Assembly (NCBI RefSeq): GCF_000214725.1
Contig: NC_015574.1
Coordinates: 1,911,001-1,975,000 of the forward strand
Reading direction: 5' to 3'
Length of the DNA: 64,000 bases
From: Methanobacterium paludis
Lineage (GTDB): Archaea; Methanobacteriota; Methanobacteria; Methanobacteriales; Methanobacteriaceae
The notes beneath the pieces were generated by a model. The model saw nothing but the letters and a program-made list of their open reading frames with translations, was not told the DNA's origin and did no database searches. Made by a program: the position numbers and the translations under genes. Each line of letters starts with the position of its first letter. The first letter of the stretch is position 1. Below, piece by piece: positions 27,479 to 41,493 of the stretch.

Positions 27479-29944
27479 TCAGCTTACCTTCCAAACCATC
27501 ACACCAGGCTGCGCATAGGACATATTGAAATGGGTTAAACCTGCACCACCCATGAAATACAACCTTGTGAACATGGAATCTTCAAGTTCCTTACTCATTG
27601 CTACAGTGATATAAGTACTGTTCTCACCAATCACGAGGATGGAGAAAGAACTGTCATTGGACACAATCTGTTCTGTTAGATTTCCATTGTTAATCACCAT
27701 GAGCTTGTGTGGTTTCAAGACAAGTGAACCATTGCCTCCTTTTAGCTCAGTTAAGATCTCGTTGTACAGAACCGAAGAACTTGTGGTGTTCTCCTGACTT
27801 TGAAGTTCGTTGGTGTTTATAACTCCTGCTGTAATATTGGAGCCATTAACTTGAGCTACAACAGCATTACTTCCTATAAGTACCGTTGTATTGTTCACTG
27901 TTGTTGCATTTGCCTGTGCAGCAGAGTAACCCGAGGCAGTTCCGTTGTTGCTCGTGAAGTTCCAACTTCCAAAGTAAGACCACCATAACGCTTTTCCAAT
28001 CATGTCAGAGCTTGTTATAAGTACATCAGGAGTTGGATTATCTGGATGAGTATATTTCAAGACGTTCTGAGCCTGATCTGTAGTTAAACCATATTGGGTT
28101 GTTAGTATAGTCTGTGCTGTCGCTTTATCAACACCCAGAATATTGTTCAATATCTCAGTGCTCTTACCAGTATCCTTGGTATAATTTTCAAGTGTCAGAT
28201 AACCCTGATCACCGCTTGTAGATAACATCTTTAATATTCCCGCAGAAAGCGTTTCATTGTTAGTCAGTAGTGCCTTTCCAACCCAGTAAGCTCTTGCACC
28301 AGTCTGAGAACCTCCATCAAAAGTTACGGGTCTATCTGCCACTGCGGTAAATAGGTGGCCGTAGTCCCACCATGAGGTTATAACCGTATCGTTTGACGTG
28401 TTCTGATTTATCCATGACAATGACGCTACCATTGAATCGTCTGTACCTGGCACAATCGAAGAAGCAACGCTATAGTCCGAGACTATCGGGCTGTATACCG
28501 CAATGATTACTACTAAGGCAGTTATTATATAGCGGTATCCTTGATTAGCTACATGTTCCTTAACGTAAGTTGCTACGAAACCAACAAATATACCGGCACT
28601 AAGTGCTACAGGTATTGCGAACGGTTCACCAAACCTTTGACCTTTTGTTAATGCGTATGCAATTATTATAAGCCATAATGAGAATAATATCCCATAGAAA
28701 AGATAGTTTTTCCTATCTTTTCCACTTATAGGTCCATTGATTTTATTTTCATTCTCTTTGGTACCATCATTTTCTTTCGCTTTCCTGTTACGTTTGGATT
28801 TGTTCTTTCGTTTACTGGATTTTTTACCGGATTTTTTTGGTTTATTATCCTTTTTCTCGGTTTTAGGCTTTAGCTGCCAGAATAACAGGAATACCCCCAG
28901 TATTGCAAATACAACGGGTGCAATTCCACCCACTCCAGCTATAGCAGCATCTAACGTCGGTACCTGCATTTCCCCCACAGATACAAAGACGTTTGGATAT
29001 GAAGTTCCCGCAGTTACAGATGACTGTAACTGTGTAATTGAAACGGAACCTGTAAGAGATCCTACAAACCCACTCCATCCTGAAACAAGTATTATAAGAA
29101 TTGAACCTAGAACCAGGAACACTGCTAAAGAGAATATTTCATGCTGATCCAGGAACCATTCTTTCTTGTTTGGATATTCACTTAGAGGTTTGGTCTTAAT
29201 ATTGAAGAGATATCTTGATACTGGGAGGTAAATGACTACCGCTGCTATCAAGATGTAAAATATGTACCACCATCCTTCCCATGCCATTGAGAACAGTAAC
29301 AGAGATACTGCAGATAAAACCGCGAAAATGGCTCTGTTTTTAATTTCTTTTGCACGTACACTTTCAACAAAGAACCACGCCACAAGTAGAGGTAGAAGTA
29401 TGTTAAACATGTCCGTGTCAAAAAATCCTGCAAAGGTGTGCGAAAAGTAGAAAGGTGCCAACCCTACAAGTAAGGCTGCAACTATTCCCCCATAATCATT
29501 TGTAAGTCTTCTTATGAACAGATATGCGGGGATTACACATAGAGATGCTATGAAAGCTGCCATCCAAAAGGCAACCGCTGTTAAAGGTACCTTTGCAAAT
29601 AGATTTGCCACTTTATACACAAATGCCGTTAAATAAACTATTAATGGCGAATACTCGGCAGATCTACCTTCCGGAGCATATGAAAGCGTATCCCAATCCG
29701 TACCATTTATTTTAGTTTCACCTAAATGGCCATAAGCAATGAAATCTGCAGTCATACGATAATTGTAATAAGAATCCATCTCACTGAAGTATGGAAGTCC
29801 ATTTCCATCCTCATAATAGGCTTTCATCTGGTCAGATGCGCCAGGAATAAAGCCTGCTTCTGCCCTAAGTGAAAAAACCATCAAAAACAATAAAATGATG
29901 ATTATGAACACTTTATATTTGGATAAAAATTCTTTTATACTCAT
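27479..29944 (-). CDS. aglB: Oligosaccharyltransferase AglB (STT3)
   Basis: An 821-residue membrane enzyme that transfers lipid-linked glycans to Asn in secreted proteins. About 13 hydrophobic segments fill residues 10-500. The first acidic motif is in EMDSYYNYR near 57, the second is GFFDTDMFN near 172, and the catalytic WWDYG is near 523. The remaining part is the extracellular globular domain. A lysine-rich cytosolic loop (residues about 358-405, KKSGKKSSKRKN region) interrupts the membrane part and is unusual in length. SD AAGGAGGGTAAT precedes the ATG. Confidence 0.94.
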   Translation of the reverse strand: MSIKEFLSKYKVFIIIILLFLMVFSLRAEAGFIPGASDQMKAYYEDGNGLPYFSEMDSYYNYRMTADFIAYGHLGETKINGTDWDTLSYAPEGRSAEYSPLIVYLTAFVYKVANLFAKVPLTAVAFWMAAFIASLCVIPAYLFIRRLTNDYGGIVAALLVGLAPFYFSHTFAGFFDTDMFNILLPLLVAWFFVESVRAKEIKNRAIFAVLSAVSLLLFSMAWEGWWYIFYILIAAVVIYLPVSRYLFNIKTKPLSEYPNKKEWFLDQHEIFSLAVFLVLGSILIILVSGWSGFVGSLTGSVSITQLQSSVTAGTSYPNVFVSVGEMQVPTLDAAIAGVGGIAPVVFAILGVFLLFWQLKPKTEKKDNKPKKSGKKSSKRKNKSKRNRKAKENDGTKENENKINGPISGKDRKNYLFYGILFSLWLIIIAYALTKGQRFGEPFAIPVALSAGIFVGFVATYVKEHVANQGYRYIITALVVIIAVYSPIVSDYSVASSIVPGTDDSMVASLSWINQNTSNDTVITSWWDYGHLFTAVADRPVTFDGGSQTGARAYWVGKALLTNNETLSAGILKMLSTSGDQGYLTLENYTKDTGKSTEILNNILGVDKATAQTILTTQYGLTTDQAQNVLKYTHPDNPTPDVLITSSDMIGKALWWSYFGSWNFTSNNGTASGYSAAQANATTVNNTTVLIGSNAVVAQVNGSNITAGVINTNELQSQENTTSSSVLYNEILTELKGGNGSLVLKPHKLMVINNGNLTEQIVSNDSSFSILVIGENSTYITVAMSKELEDSMFTRLYFMGGAGLTHFNMSYAQPGVMVWKVS

Positions 29945-30362
29945 ATTACCCTCCTTGATCTTTTAAATACGTTCTAAATCTTAAATTAAATTCAATTCAT
30001 TTGATAAGTTCATTTTATAATTAAGAATTAAATTTTAGAGTACTATTCGTTCTTGTGCTTTGAATTTTTATAATTACTAATTTTCATTTTATTACTAATT
30101 ATTGTGGTCATTCCCTAGTCCAAAACTCAATTTAGTTTTATTTTATTGATCTAGTTTATAATTTAGTTATTTTTGGTAAACTTAACTTATTTTTAGAGGA
30201 GTTGCAATTTATATCTTATCATGATTTGTCCATTTTTTCAGATTATTTTTGGAAACAAAAAAAACATTCGCAGGTCCACATATCATAAAACCAATAATCA
30301 GCGGTCTAGACAAATCACAAAATCTGAATAGATCATTAATAACTCATTAATTGAAATGTTTA
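29945..30362. other. 418-base intergenic region upstream of aglB
   Basis: AT-rich, with no credible gene. A GAGGAG followed at once by TTG (30198) opens a 28-codon frame, but without a usable spacer it is not convincing. The region should hold the aglB promoter at its left end and the DUF488 gene's 3' end at its right. Confidence 0.45.
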
Positions 30363-30869
30363 TTAAAATAATTTCAACTGAATATCTTCCATCATGGCCC
30401 TTTCCAGAGTCCCATCACCCCTCAGATGGAACACTTTCAATCCTCTCTTTAACAAATTCTGTGCAATAAGATGATGTCTGTGACAGCTGTAAGGATTTTC
30501 TTCACTGCACATCAAGACTGTTTTTTTACAAAACGCAACGCTTATTAATACTGATATTCCCTCTTTAAATGCGTCAGTTTCTTCAACCAAGTTGTATTGA
30601 ACTTTTCCATTTATATAATATTTTTCATCCTTTGGTTTTCCACCAATCTTATCTCCAAGATAGATGTACTCAACTCCCTTATTCTCAAGAGTTAATTCCA
30701 GGTCCTTCTTATTGAACTGTGGAACGTATTTACTGTAGGGTGCGCTCCTTACGTCCACAAGAGATCTAACTTTGTGCAGTTTTAAGAGTTTGATGAACTT
30801 TTTAAGTTCAATATTGCTGTGTCCTACTGTATAAACTATATTATCTCCTAAATTTTCCCCTGTTTGCAT
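30363..30869 (-). CDS. DUF488 family protein
   Basis: A 168-residue DUF488 protein. It shows YTVGHSNIELKKFIKLLK near residue 13, VRSLVDVRSAPYSKYVPQFN near 34 and the typical MCSEENPYSCHRHHL near 118 with two cysteines and CHR. Related proteins may bind nucleic acids or act on small molecules, but the biochemical role is not known. It stands alone on the minus strand. Only a GAGATACT element precedes the ATG. Confidence 0.85.
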   Translation of the reverse strand: MQTGENLGDNIVYTVGHSNIELKKFIKLLKLHKVRSLVDVRSAPYSKYVPQFNKKDLELTLENKGVEYIYLGDKIGGKPKDEKYYINGKVQYNLVEETDAFKEGISVLISVAFCKKTVLMCSEENPYSCHRHHLIAQNLLKRGLKVFHLRGDGTLERAMMEDIQLKLF

Positions 30870-31223
30870 TTTTATCAGTATCTCGGGTTTTTATTTACTT
30901 TAATTCTATTTGTTAGACTGTTTATTTTCATGAATAAATAATTTTTTTAAAATTTCAACTGTCTAATCAATCTCTTTAAAACTAACCCATACCACTGCAC
31001 AAGTGCTTAAATCCAATATAAACAAAGCTTAAATCCAATATAAACAAATCATTCATCCTGAGTAAGATGAATAAAGGATGAAAAAAATTGATTGGTTTTA
31101 TCATACATAAATCAAAAAATAGGGAATATTCAATGAAAATATATCAAAAGAATGAAATTAAAGAAGACCTAAATGAGGGAGATCTAAAAGAAAATTAAAA
31201 ACTAAAAATTAAAAACTAAAGAG
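30870..31223. other. Intergenic region between topA and the DUF488 gene
   Basis: 354 bases, with a 22-base tandem duplication at 31005-31048 and A-rich tracts at 31193-31219 that read as a T-run terminator for topA. A TTG at 31088 with an AAGGAT site opens a 36-codon frame (to 31198), which is too weak to call. Confidence 0.5.
31005..31048. repeat. 22-bp tandem duplication
   Basis: Two identical 22-base copies (31005-31026 and 31027-31048) start with GCTTAAATCC and end in AAACAAA. It is a short direct duplication in non-coding DNA between topA and the DUF488 gene. Function unknown; slippage is the likely origin. Confidence 0.85.
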
Positions 31224-33587
<2,364 letters not shown>

Positions 33588-33746
33588 AGTTATCACGTTT
33601 ATAAAATTATTTAGTATTTAAGATTTTAAATGATCATTTGATTAAAATCGTTTAGATTTAATAGATATACTAAACTTTCTATATTTAAAATCATGTTTAT
33701 AGTTTTTTTCAAACAATGAAATAGTCAACTTAAAACTCACCAAGAG

Positions 33747-33780
33747 GATCCATCTACACTCAAGATCCATCTACACTCAA
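33747..33780. repeat. 17-bp tandem duplication
   Basis: Two adjacent identical copies of GATCCATCTACACTCAA, at 33747-33763 and 33764-33780. The CTACACTCAA part bears some likeness to origin-recognition repeats of methanogens, but only weakly. Confidence 0.85.
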
Positions 33781-33930
33781 TAGCAATTAAATTACTACAA
33801 AATAGTTTTAAAAGATGTTTTTAAGAGAATTGGTTGAAATAATTTGGAATATGAATTAGAGGTTTATGATTCGATATTTAAGAGGGTTAAAACACCAATA
33901 AAGTATCAAAAAATCTATAAATATTTTGTA

Positions 33931-34006
33931 TGAATTTCATATTTGTATGAATTTCATATGAATTAACAGAATTTCATATGAATTAACAGAATTTCATATG
34001 AATTAA
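33931..34006. repeat. 20-bp direct repeats with a palindromic core
   Basis: The unit ATTTCATATGAATTAACAGA occurs at 33951-33970 and 33971-33990, with a partial copy at 33991-34006. Just to the left, TGAATTTCATAT occurs at 33931 and again at 33948. Each unit holds the palindrome TTCATATGAA, so the 20-base spacing puts three palindromes on the same face of the helix. This is typical of cooperative protein-binding sites. Confidence 0.85.
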
Positions 34007-34169
34007 ACAAGTTCCTTATTTTTGGTGAAATGTTCTATTGATAGAAACAAAAAAATAGTTAGCCCATTATACAGTAACAAATAAAAAAAGAACTGACCAT
34101 AATTAAAAAAAGGTTTAGTTTTATGAAATACTAAAAAAACTAATTCAAACTCAGAATAAAGGAGATTAG

Positions 34170-34700
34170 ATGTTATTAGGCGTTATATCCGACACTCATA
34201 TACCAGAAAGGGCTTCAAAGATTCCTGAAACCGTTTTTAAAACATTTAAGGACACAGACATGATATTGCATGCAGGGGACTTGGTTTCATACGATGTACT
34301 TGAGGAACTTGAATCTATAGCAACTACACGTTGTGTTCAGGGAAACATGGACCGTGTTTTCGGTGCTGAACTTCCTAAACGTGATATAATTGAGGTAGAA
34401 GGTATAAAAATAGGGCTTAACCATGGTGAAGTCTATCCTCGAGGAGATACTCAACAGTTGAAATACATAGCTAGGGAAATGGATGTTGAAGTCCTGATTA
34501 CAGGCCATACACACTGGGCATTCATAAAAGAGGTGGATAATATACTTCTTTTAAATCCTGGAAGTCCGACAGTTCCCAGACTATCAGATCCTTCCGTGAT
34601 GCTCATTGAAATTAAAGACCAAAAGTTAGACGCCAGAATCATTAAAATTGGAGATCCTGTGTGTAAGGCACTTAATTTTAAAGGGCGTAAAAAAAGTTAA
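34170..34700 (+). CDS. YfcE/MJ0936-type metallophosphodiesterase
   Basis: A 176-residue calcineurin-fold phosphodiesterase. Metal ligands are in GVISDTHIPERA near residue 4, ILHAGDLVSYD near 32, QGNMD near 57, NHGE near 84, and GHTHWA near 112, followed by NPGSPTVPR. It is the normal length for the MJ0936 family, which hydrolyses model phosphodiesters; the natural substrate is unknown. The ATG has AAGGAGATTAG just before it. Confidence 0.92.
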   Translation: MLLGVISDTHIPERASKIPETVFKTFKDTDMILHAGDLVSYDVLEELESIATTRCVQGNMDRVFGAELPKRDIIEVEGIKIGLNHGEVYPRGDTQQLKYIAREMDVEVLITGHTHWAFIKEVDNILLLNPGSPTVPRLSDPSVMLIEIKDQKLDARIIKIGDPVCKALNFKGRKKS

Positions 34701-34906
34701 ATGCCTAAAAAGCCCTAAAAAATAGAACATGATCTAGAAAAAAATAACAAAATTAGGATAAATCTGATAAAAATCCGATAAAACAATTAAAAACGAACTA
34801 AAACTATCAAAGGATAAAACTGGTTCAAAAAGATTAATTAAACAAAATATATAGTTAAATAAAAGAATAAAGCCCAAAAAATAATTATCATTGAAGGAAA
34901 AAGATT

Positions 34907-35551
34907 ATGACTAAGAAATGGAATTCTGAACGAAAACAAGAACAATACTACAAAATGGCCAAAAAAAATAACTATCGATCCAGAGCATCCTATAAACTCA
35001 AACAGATAAACAAAAGGTTCAAACTGATCGAACCTGAAAGTTACGTGCTTGATTTAGGAGCTGCACCCGGTGGCTGGTCCCAGGTAGCCCTTGAAATTAT
35101 GGGCGAAGAAGGTATTGTTGTGGGTGTGGACCTTCAATGGATAAGACCATTTGAAGAGGATAATTTTATTGGAATAAAAGGCGATTTTACAAACGAAGAC
35201 GTTCAAAAAAAGATAAAAAAGGCTCTGGAAGGTAAGGCCAACGTTGTGCTTTCAGATGCATCCCCCAAATTATCAGGAATAAAAGACATGGACAATCTTA
35301 GATCTGCAGAACTTGCTGAAACTGTGCTCAAAATATGCGATTCACTTCTGGAAAGGAATGGAAGCATTATTATGAAAGTATTCCAAGGTGCAGAATATGA
35401 AAATATTATCAAAAAAATTAAAGAAAAGTTTAAGATTGTTAAAACCACAAAGCCAGAATCTTCAAGAAAATCAAGTACTGAAATGTACGTGGTTGCAAAG
35501 GGTTTCAGGGGAACCTTTGAACCGCACAAATTCAACTCAAGATTGAGTTAA
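34907..35551 (+). CDS. rlmE: 23S rRNA 2'-O-methyltransferase RlmE/FtsJ
   Basis: A 214-residue FtsJ-family enzyme that methylates the 2'-OH of a uridine in the 23S A-loop. The catalytic tetrad is visible as K in SYKLKQIN near 28, D in VLSDASPKLSG near 116, K in IIMKVFQG near 156 and E in SSTEMYVVAKG near 190. SAM motif I is LDLGAAPGGWSQVAL near 48. It is 7 kb from the ribosome operon and stands alone. SD GAAGGA. Confidence 0.92.
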   Translation: MTKKWNSERKQEQYYKMAKKNNYRSRASYKLKQINKRFKLIEPESYVLDLGAAPGGWSQVALEIMGEEGIVVGVDLQWIRPFEEDNFIGIKGDFTNEDVQKKIKKALEGKANVVLSDASPKLSGIKDMDNLRSAELAETVLKICDSLLERNGSIIMKVFQGAEYENIIKKIKEKFKIVKTTKPESSRKSSTEMYVVAKGFRGTFEPHKFNSRLS

Positions 35552-35690
35552 CCCCGATGGGAATCATAGATCATATAGACATTCATATAGACCCCCGATT
35601 TCATGTAGACCGTGGATTAATAATGGTTTTTCCTTTTATAAAATAATTCGAAATAAGGAATTTGAATAAATCAACCACTACATAACCCAC

Positions 35691-36125
35691 TTACATCATG
35701 GCTTTCACATCACTAAAACTGGATTCTGCCTTTTGAAGTTGTGTTTGTGCTGTGCTTATCCTGCTTTTAATCTCATCTTGTGATTCACCCGCAGATACTG
35801 CACTATCTGCATCTGAAATCGCGGATTGGGCCCTTACAAGTTCAAGAGTAGCATTATTATAGGCACTTTGCAGTTTGGCATTGTTAGAATTATCAACGGA
35901 AGTTTTAATATCATCAAATTGGGTGCTTAAAGTGGAATAATCAGATTTTAAAACAGCAAGCTGATCGTATGCTGATCCACTGCTAACATCTGATGAAACA
36001 GTTGATGAAAGTGTAGAAATTCCAATGTAGGCAAATAACGCTATTGTTGCAAGAATCAATAGGATTCCTAAAACAGATATACTCATGGATGTTGCTTTAA
36101 ACAGATTTAATCTTGACCTTTTCAT
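35691..36125 (-). CDS. Membrane-anchored coiled-coil protein, unknown function
   Basis: A 144-residue protein with a short basic start (KRSRLNLFK), one transmembrane helix (SVLGILLILATIALFAYIG, about residues 17-37) and a long Ser/Ala/Gln-rich extracellular helix-forming tail. The tail has heptad-like spacing, which suggests a coiled coil. The ATG at 36125 is preceded by AGGTGATAAC. A longer frame to 36161 is less likely. I recognise no family. It is divergent from the mcm gene, with 296 bases between starts. Confidence 0.7.
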   Translation of the reverse strand: MKRSRLNLFKATSMSISVLGILLILATIALFAYIGISTLSSTVSSDVSSGSAYDQLAVLKSDYSTLSTQFDDIKTSVDNSNNAKLQSAYNNATLELVRAQSAISDADSAVSAGESQDEIKSRISTAQTQLQKAESSFSDVKAMM

Positions 36126-36421
36126 GTTATCACCTGATATAATGAGCTTTCTAATTATCAAAGCATAAAATTATAAGTTCCCAATATAAACAATTTATAA
36201 TATTTTAGTTTATGGTATTCATAGGTTAATAGTCATATATGGTTGTAAAAATTTAGGTGTAATCAATTCTTAAACCTTCTGTAAATGAAAGTATTAAATG
36301 GACGAACTTTAAATTAGTAATAATTAAGATATAATTAGTAATAAAATTTAGTTAATGAAAGTGAATATTTAATAAATTTTTCAATAAATTAAATTTTAAT
36401 TTGAAGGAGTATACTTGAACA

Positions 36422-38422
<2,001 letters not shown>

Positions 38423-38661
38423 TCAAATCATGTACAATCAGATAAATCTGCAGATAAACTTGTATGAGATAACTTGGAGTTTATAAAACTTTTAGCAGGG
38501 ATTTGCAGGAAATTTACACTAGATTCAACTTATTAAATATCATTAGTTGAATCATTAGATATCCACAATTTGATATATTCACATTCGAATTCGATTTACT
38601 TTAAATCGATTCATTAAATAAAGTTCAATTACACATTTCTAAATTTTTTAGGAGGTAAAAA

Positions 38662-39069
38662 ATGACCGATTATAATGAATTATTAGACAGAGCTATAGAG
38701 CAGCTGCCAGAAAAGGTTTTTGAGAGTAAAAGGTTCACAGTGCCAAGGGCTTACTCAGTGATCCAGGGAAACAGAACCATCATCCAGAACTTCAGCGAAG
38801 TTGCAGACGCCATGAACAGAGATCCTCAACACGTTTTAAAGTTCCTTTTAAGAGAACTGGGTACTGCTGGAAACCTTGAAGGTTCAAGGGCCATAATGCA
38901 GGGAAAATTTACCCATTACCTTATAAACGACAGGATAGAAGACTATGTTAAACGTTTCGTAATGTGCCATGAGTGCAACAGGCCGGACACCAAGATAATA
39001 AGGGAAGAGCGTGTTGATATCTTGAAATGTGAAGCATGCGGTGCTAAAGCCCCTCTAAAAACACTTTAA
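38662..39069 (+). CDS. eif2b: Translation initiation factor aIF2 beta subunit
   Basis: A 135-residue aIF2-beta. A central alpha-beta domain includes RPFKRFTVPRAYSVI-like VFESKRFTVPRAYSVIQ near residue 19. The C-terminal zinc ribbon has two cysteine pairs, CHECN near 107 and CEACG near 128. With alpha and gamma it brings initiator Met-tRNA to the small subunit. AGGAGGTAAAAA precedes the ATG. It is part of a same-strand cluster with mcm and nmd3. Confidence 0.95.
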   Translation: MTDYNELLDRAIEQLPEKVFESKRFTVPRAYSVIQGNRTIIQNFSEVADAMNRDPQHVLKFLLRELGTAGNLEGSRAIMQGKFTHYLINDRIEDYVKRFVMCHECNRPDTKIIREERVDILKCEACGAKAPLKTL

Positions 39070-39124
39070 TTTACAGTCTTATTTTATTGTTATTTTATTT
39101 TTTCAATAAAAATCGATTGATAAA

Positions 39125-40183
39125 ATGTTCTGTCCAAAATGCGGGAAAGAAGATGTGGAGCTCTTTAAATGTCTCTGCAAGTCTTGTTTTATAGAAGAAT
39201 TCCGGTTAATCAGTTTACCGGATAAAATTGAGTTCACAATCTGCGTAAAATGTGGCTCAACCCTTAAAAGAGGAAAATGGAAAAATCCAGGGTTGCCTGA
39301 AGAAGAAATCATATATAATGTTGTATCTGATGCCATAACAGTTGATGATCTGGTAGAAAACCTTGATATAGGTGTAGAAATCATAACAATCCGTGGGTCA
39401 ATTTTTGAATGTATCGTCCATGCTTCAGGCACTGTAATGGGTGAAACCATCAAGCAAGAGTATGCTGTTGAGGTTAAAAAGAATAAAACCATCTGCCCAG
39501 ATTGCAGCAAATATGATTCCGGTTATTACGAAGCTGTAATCCAATTAAGGGCTGATGAAAGGGTTCCATCAAAGGATGAAATTGAAACAATTGACGGGAT
39601 TATAATAGCTCGTATCAAAAAGCTCTCAGAAAAGAATATGATGGCTTATATAACAAATAGGATGGTACTGAAAGAAGGTATTGATTACTACGTTGGCTCA
39701 TACAAGGTTGCATTGAACCTGGTAAATTCCATTAAGGAAGTTTTCGGTGGCGTCGTGAAAGAGTCCCCCAAGATCGCCGGACGGAATAAATCAACTGGAA
39801 AGGACCTTTACAGAATATGGATATCCCTGAGACTTGCAAAATTCCACAAGGGCGATTTTATAGAATATGAAGGAAACTTGGGCCAGATTACAGGCCTTAA
39901 TGGTAAAAGAATAGCCTTTAAAGAATTGGATTCTCCCCACACATCATCCGTGATGTGGAGGGACTACGACAGGATAAAGATCGTTGCAGAACTTGAAGAT
40001 ACAAAAAATACAACTGTAACTTCAAAGACACCCAGGTCCATCCAGATACTCCATCCTGAGACCTATCAACCCATTGATATACCGATCCATGAAGGAATTT
40101 CAGGGATTGAAATTGGAGAAGAAGTACCGATCGTGGAGATAGAAGGAAATCTTTATATTCTTAAACTGATTTTTAATAAATAA
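39125..40183 (+). CDS. NMD3-like ribosome-associated protein
   Basis: A 352-residue protein with several CxxC pairs in its first 150 residues: CPKCGKEDVELFKCLCKSC, CVKCGS and CPDCSKY. These match the zinc-binding N-domain of NMD3, the eukaryotic 60S export adaptor. An OB-like and SH3-like region continues to the end. In archaea it may work with aIF6 in large-subunit maturation. It starts 55 bases after aif2-beta and has no strong ribosome site. Confidence 0.88.
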   Translation: MFCPKCGKEDVELFKCLCKSCFIEEFRLISLPDKIEFTICVKCGSTLKRGKWKNPGLPEEEIIYNVVSDAITVDDLVENLDIGVEIITIRGSIFECIVHASGTVMGETIKQEYAVEVKKNKTICPDCSKYDSGYYEAVIQLRADERVPSKDEIETIDGIIIARIKKLSEKNMMAYITNRMVLKEGIDYYVGSYKVALNLVNSIKEVFGGVVKESPKIAGRNKSTGKDLYRIWISLRLAKFHKGDFIEYEGNLGQITGLNGKRIAFKELDSPHTSSVMWRDYDRIKIVAELEDTKNTTVTSKTPRSIQILHPETYQPIDIPIHEGISGIEIGEEVPIVEIEGNLYILKLIFNK

Positions 40184-40533
40184 AGATAGGAATAATAAGG
40201 TAAGATTTCAATAAACTATTCAATATGTTAATTATCCAGTTACTCAAGAACTATCTAAATATTAATCCATAATATTTTTTTAATGTAATTAACAACCAAC
40301 AGATATACAAATTCGTATATCCTTCAAATTAAATGCAAAGATTATATTGCCTTTAATATCATATAAATCTAAATAAATTTAATATTTGTACAAAAAAACT
40401 AAACAACTTTAATATTGCTAAACAACTTTAATATTGCTAAACAACTTTAATATTGCTAAACAACTTTAATATAAATCAAAGAATCAATTTTGACTAAAAA
40501 TTTAATATTCTCAAGCATTTTTACGGTGATAAG
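40184..40533. other. 350-base intergenic region before tyrS
   Basis: No gene is seen. It carries a 19-bp repeat at 40401-40472 close to tyrS, and the rest is plain AT-rich sequence. The last 60 bases should hold the tyrS promoter, with GGTGATAAG as ribosome site. Confidence 0.5.
40401..40472. repeat. 19-bp tandem repeat, 3.8 copies
   Basis: Copies of AAACAACTTTAATATTGCT occupy 40401-40419, 40420-40438 and 40439-40457, with a partial fourth to 40472. All full copies are identical. The array ends 61 bases before the tyrS start. It may affect the promoter or be neutral. Confidence 0.95.
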
Positions 40534-41493
40534 ATGGACACAGACTCTAAGATAGAATTGATAAAAAAAGGAACACTTGAAGTGATAACAGAAGAGGAAC
40601 TCAGAGAAAAGATTGAAACTGGAAACATGACAGCTTATATCGGCTATGAACCATCAGGAAGCGTCCATCTTGGACATGCAATCACCGTTAAAAAGATGAT
40701 AGACCTTCAAAGGGCAGGATTTAAAATAAAAATTTTGCTTGCGGATCTTCACGCTTACTTGAACGGAAAGGGAAGTCTTGATGAAATAAAGAAAATATCC
40801 GAGTACAACATAAAATGTTTCAAAGCTCTTGGACTCTCAGAAGATACTGAATTCATTTTAGGATCCGAATTTCAGAGGGGACAAGAACACGTAAATAAAG
40901 TATACGAACTCGCCCTTACAACAACATTAACCCGTGCAAAAAGAAGTATGGCCCAAATAACAAGGGACAGTGAGGACCATAAGGTTGCAGAGGTCATTTA
41001 TCCAATTTTACAGGTCGTGGACATGCTCTTTTTAAATGTTGATGTTGCCCTCGGTGGAATGGAACAGCGAAAGATCCACATGCTTGCAAGGGAACACTTG
41101 CCAAAAATGGGATTTGCTGCACCTGTATGCATACACACACCACTGCTGCACGGTACAGATGGTTCTGACAAAATGTCATCGAGTAAAGACAATTTTATAG
41201 CAGTAGACGACGAAGCGGATGTTATAAAAAGGAAGATCCAGAAAAGTTTCTGTCCACAGGGCCAGGTTGAGGACAACCCAATTATAGAAATAGCTGATCA
41301 CTTCATTTTCAGTGAAAGGGATACAATTTTGATAGAGAGACCACCTAAATTCGGGGGAAACCTGGAACTCACACAAGAAGAACTTCTGAAAAACTACGGC
41401 GAAGGAAAATTACACCCTCTGGACCTTAAAAATGCAGTTTCAAACCATCTGATTGAAATTTTAAAACCTGTTCGTGAATACCTTAACTCTTAA
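40534..41493 (+). CDS. tyrS: Tyrosyl-tRNA synthetase
   Basis: A 319-residue archaeal TyrRS that charges tRNA-Tyr. It has YIGYEPSG near residue 37, the HIGH-like HLGHA near 44, and the signature KMSSS near 213. Its length and lack of the bacterial S4 domain are typical of archaeal/eukaryotic enzymes. The start is supported by GGTGATAAG. Confidence 0.96.
   Translation: MDTDSKIELIKKGTLEVITEEELREKIETGNMTAYIGYEPSGSVHLGHAITVKKMIDLQRAGFKIKILLADLHAYLNGKGSLDEIKKISEYNIKCFKALGLSEDTEFILGSEFQRGQEHVNKVYELALTTTLTRAKRSMAQITRDSEDHKVAEVIYPILQVVDMLFLNVDVALGGMEQRKIHMLAREHLPKMGFAAPVCIHTPLLHGTDGSDKMSSSKDNFIAVDDEADVIKRKIQKSFCPQGQVEDNPIIEIADHFIFSERDTILIERPPKFGGNLELTQEELLKNYGEGKLHPLDLKNAVSNHLIEILKPVREYLNS

Larger units (their letters stand above)
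33588..34169. other. 582-base divergent intergenic region between topA and the phosphodiesterase
   Basis: No gene is seen. It contains a 17-bp tandem duplication (33747-33780) and a 20-bp tandem repeat (33931-34006) with a palindromic core. It must also contain the promoters of topA and of the phosphodiesterase gene. Confidence 0.6.

Noticed and set aside
31088..31198. 36-codon frame starting with TTG after AAGGAT
   Set aside because: Only weak evidence, with hydrophilic low-complexity protein; noted in the intergenic entry only.
35552..35690. Near-repeats of TCATATAGAC
   Set aside because: Three short degenerate copies with irregular spacing; too weak to call a site.
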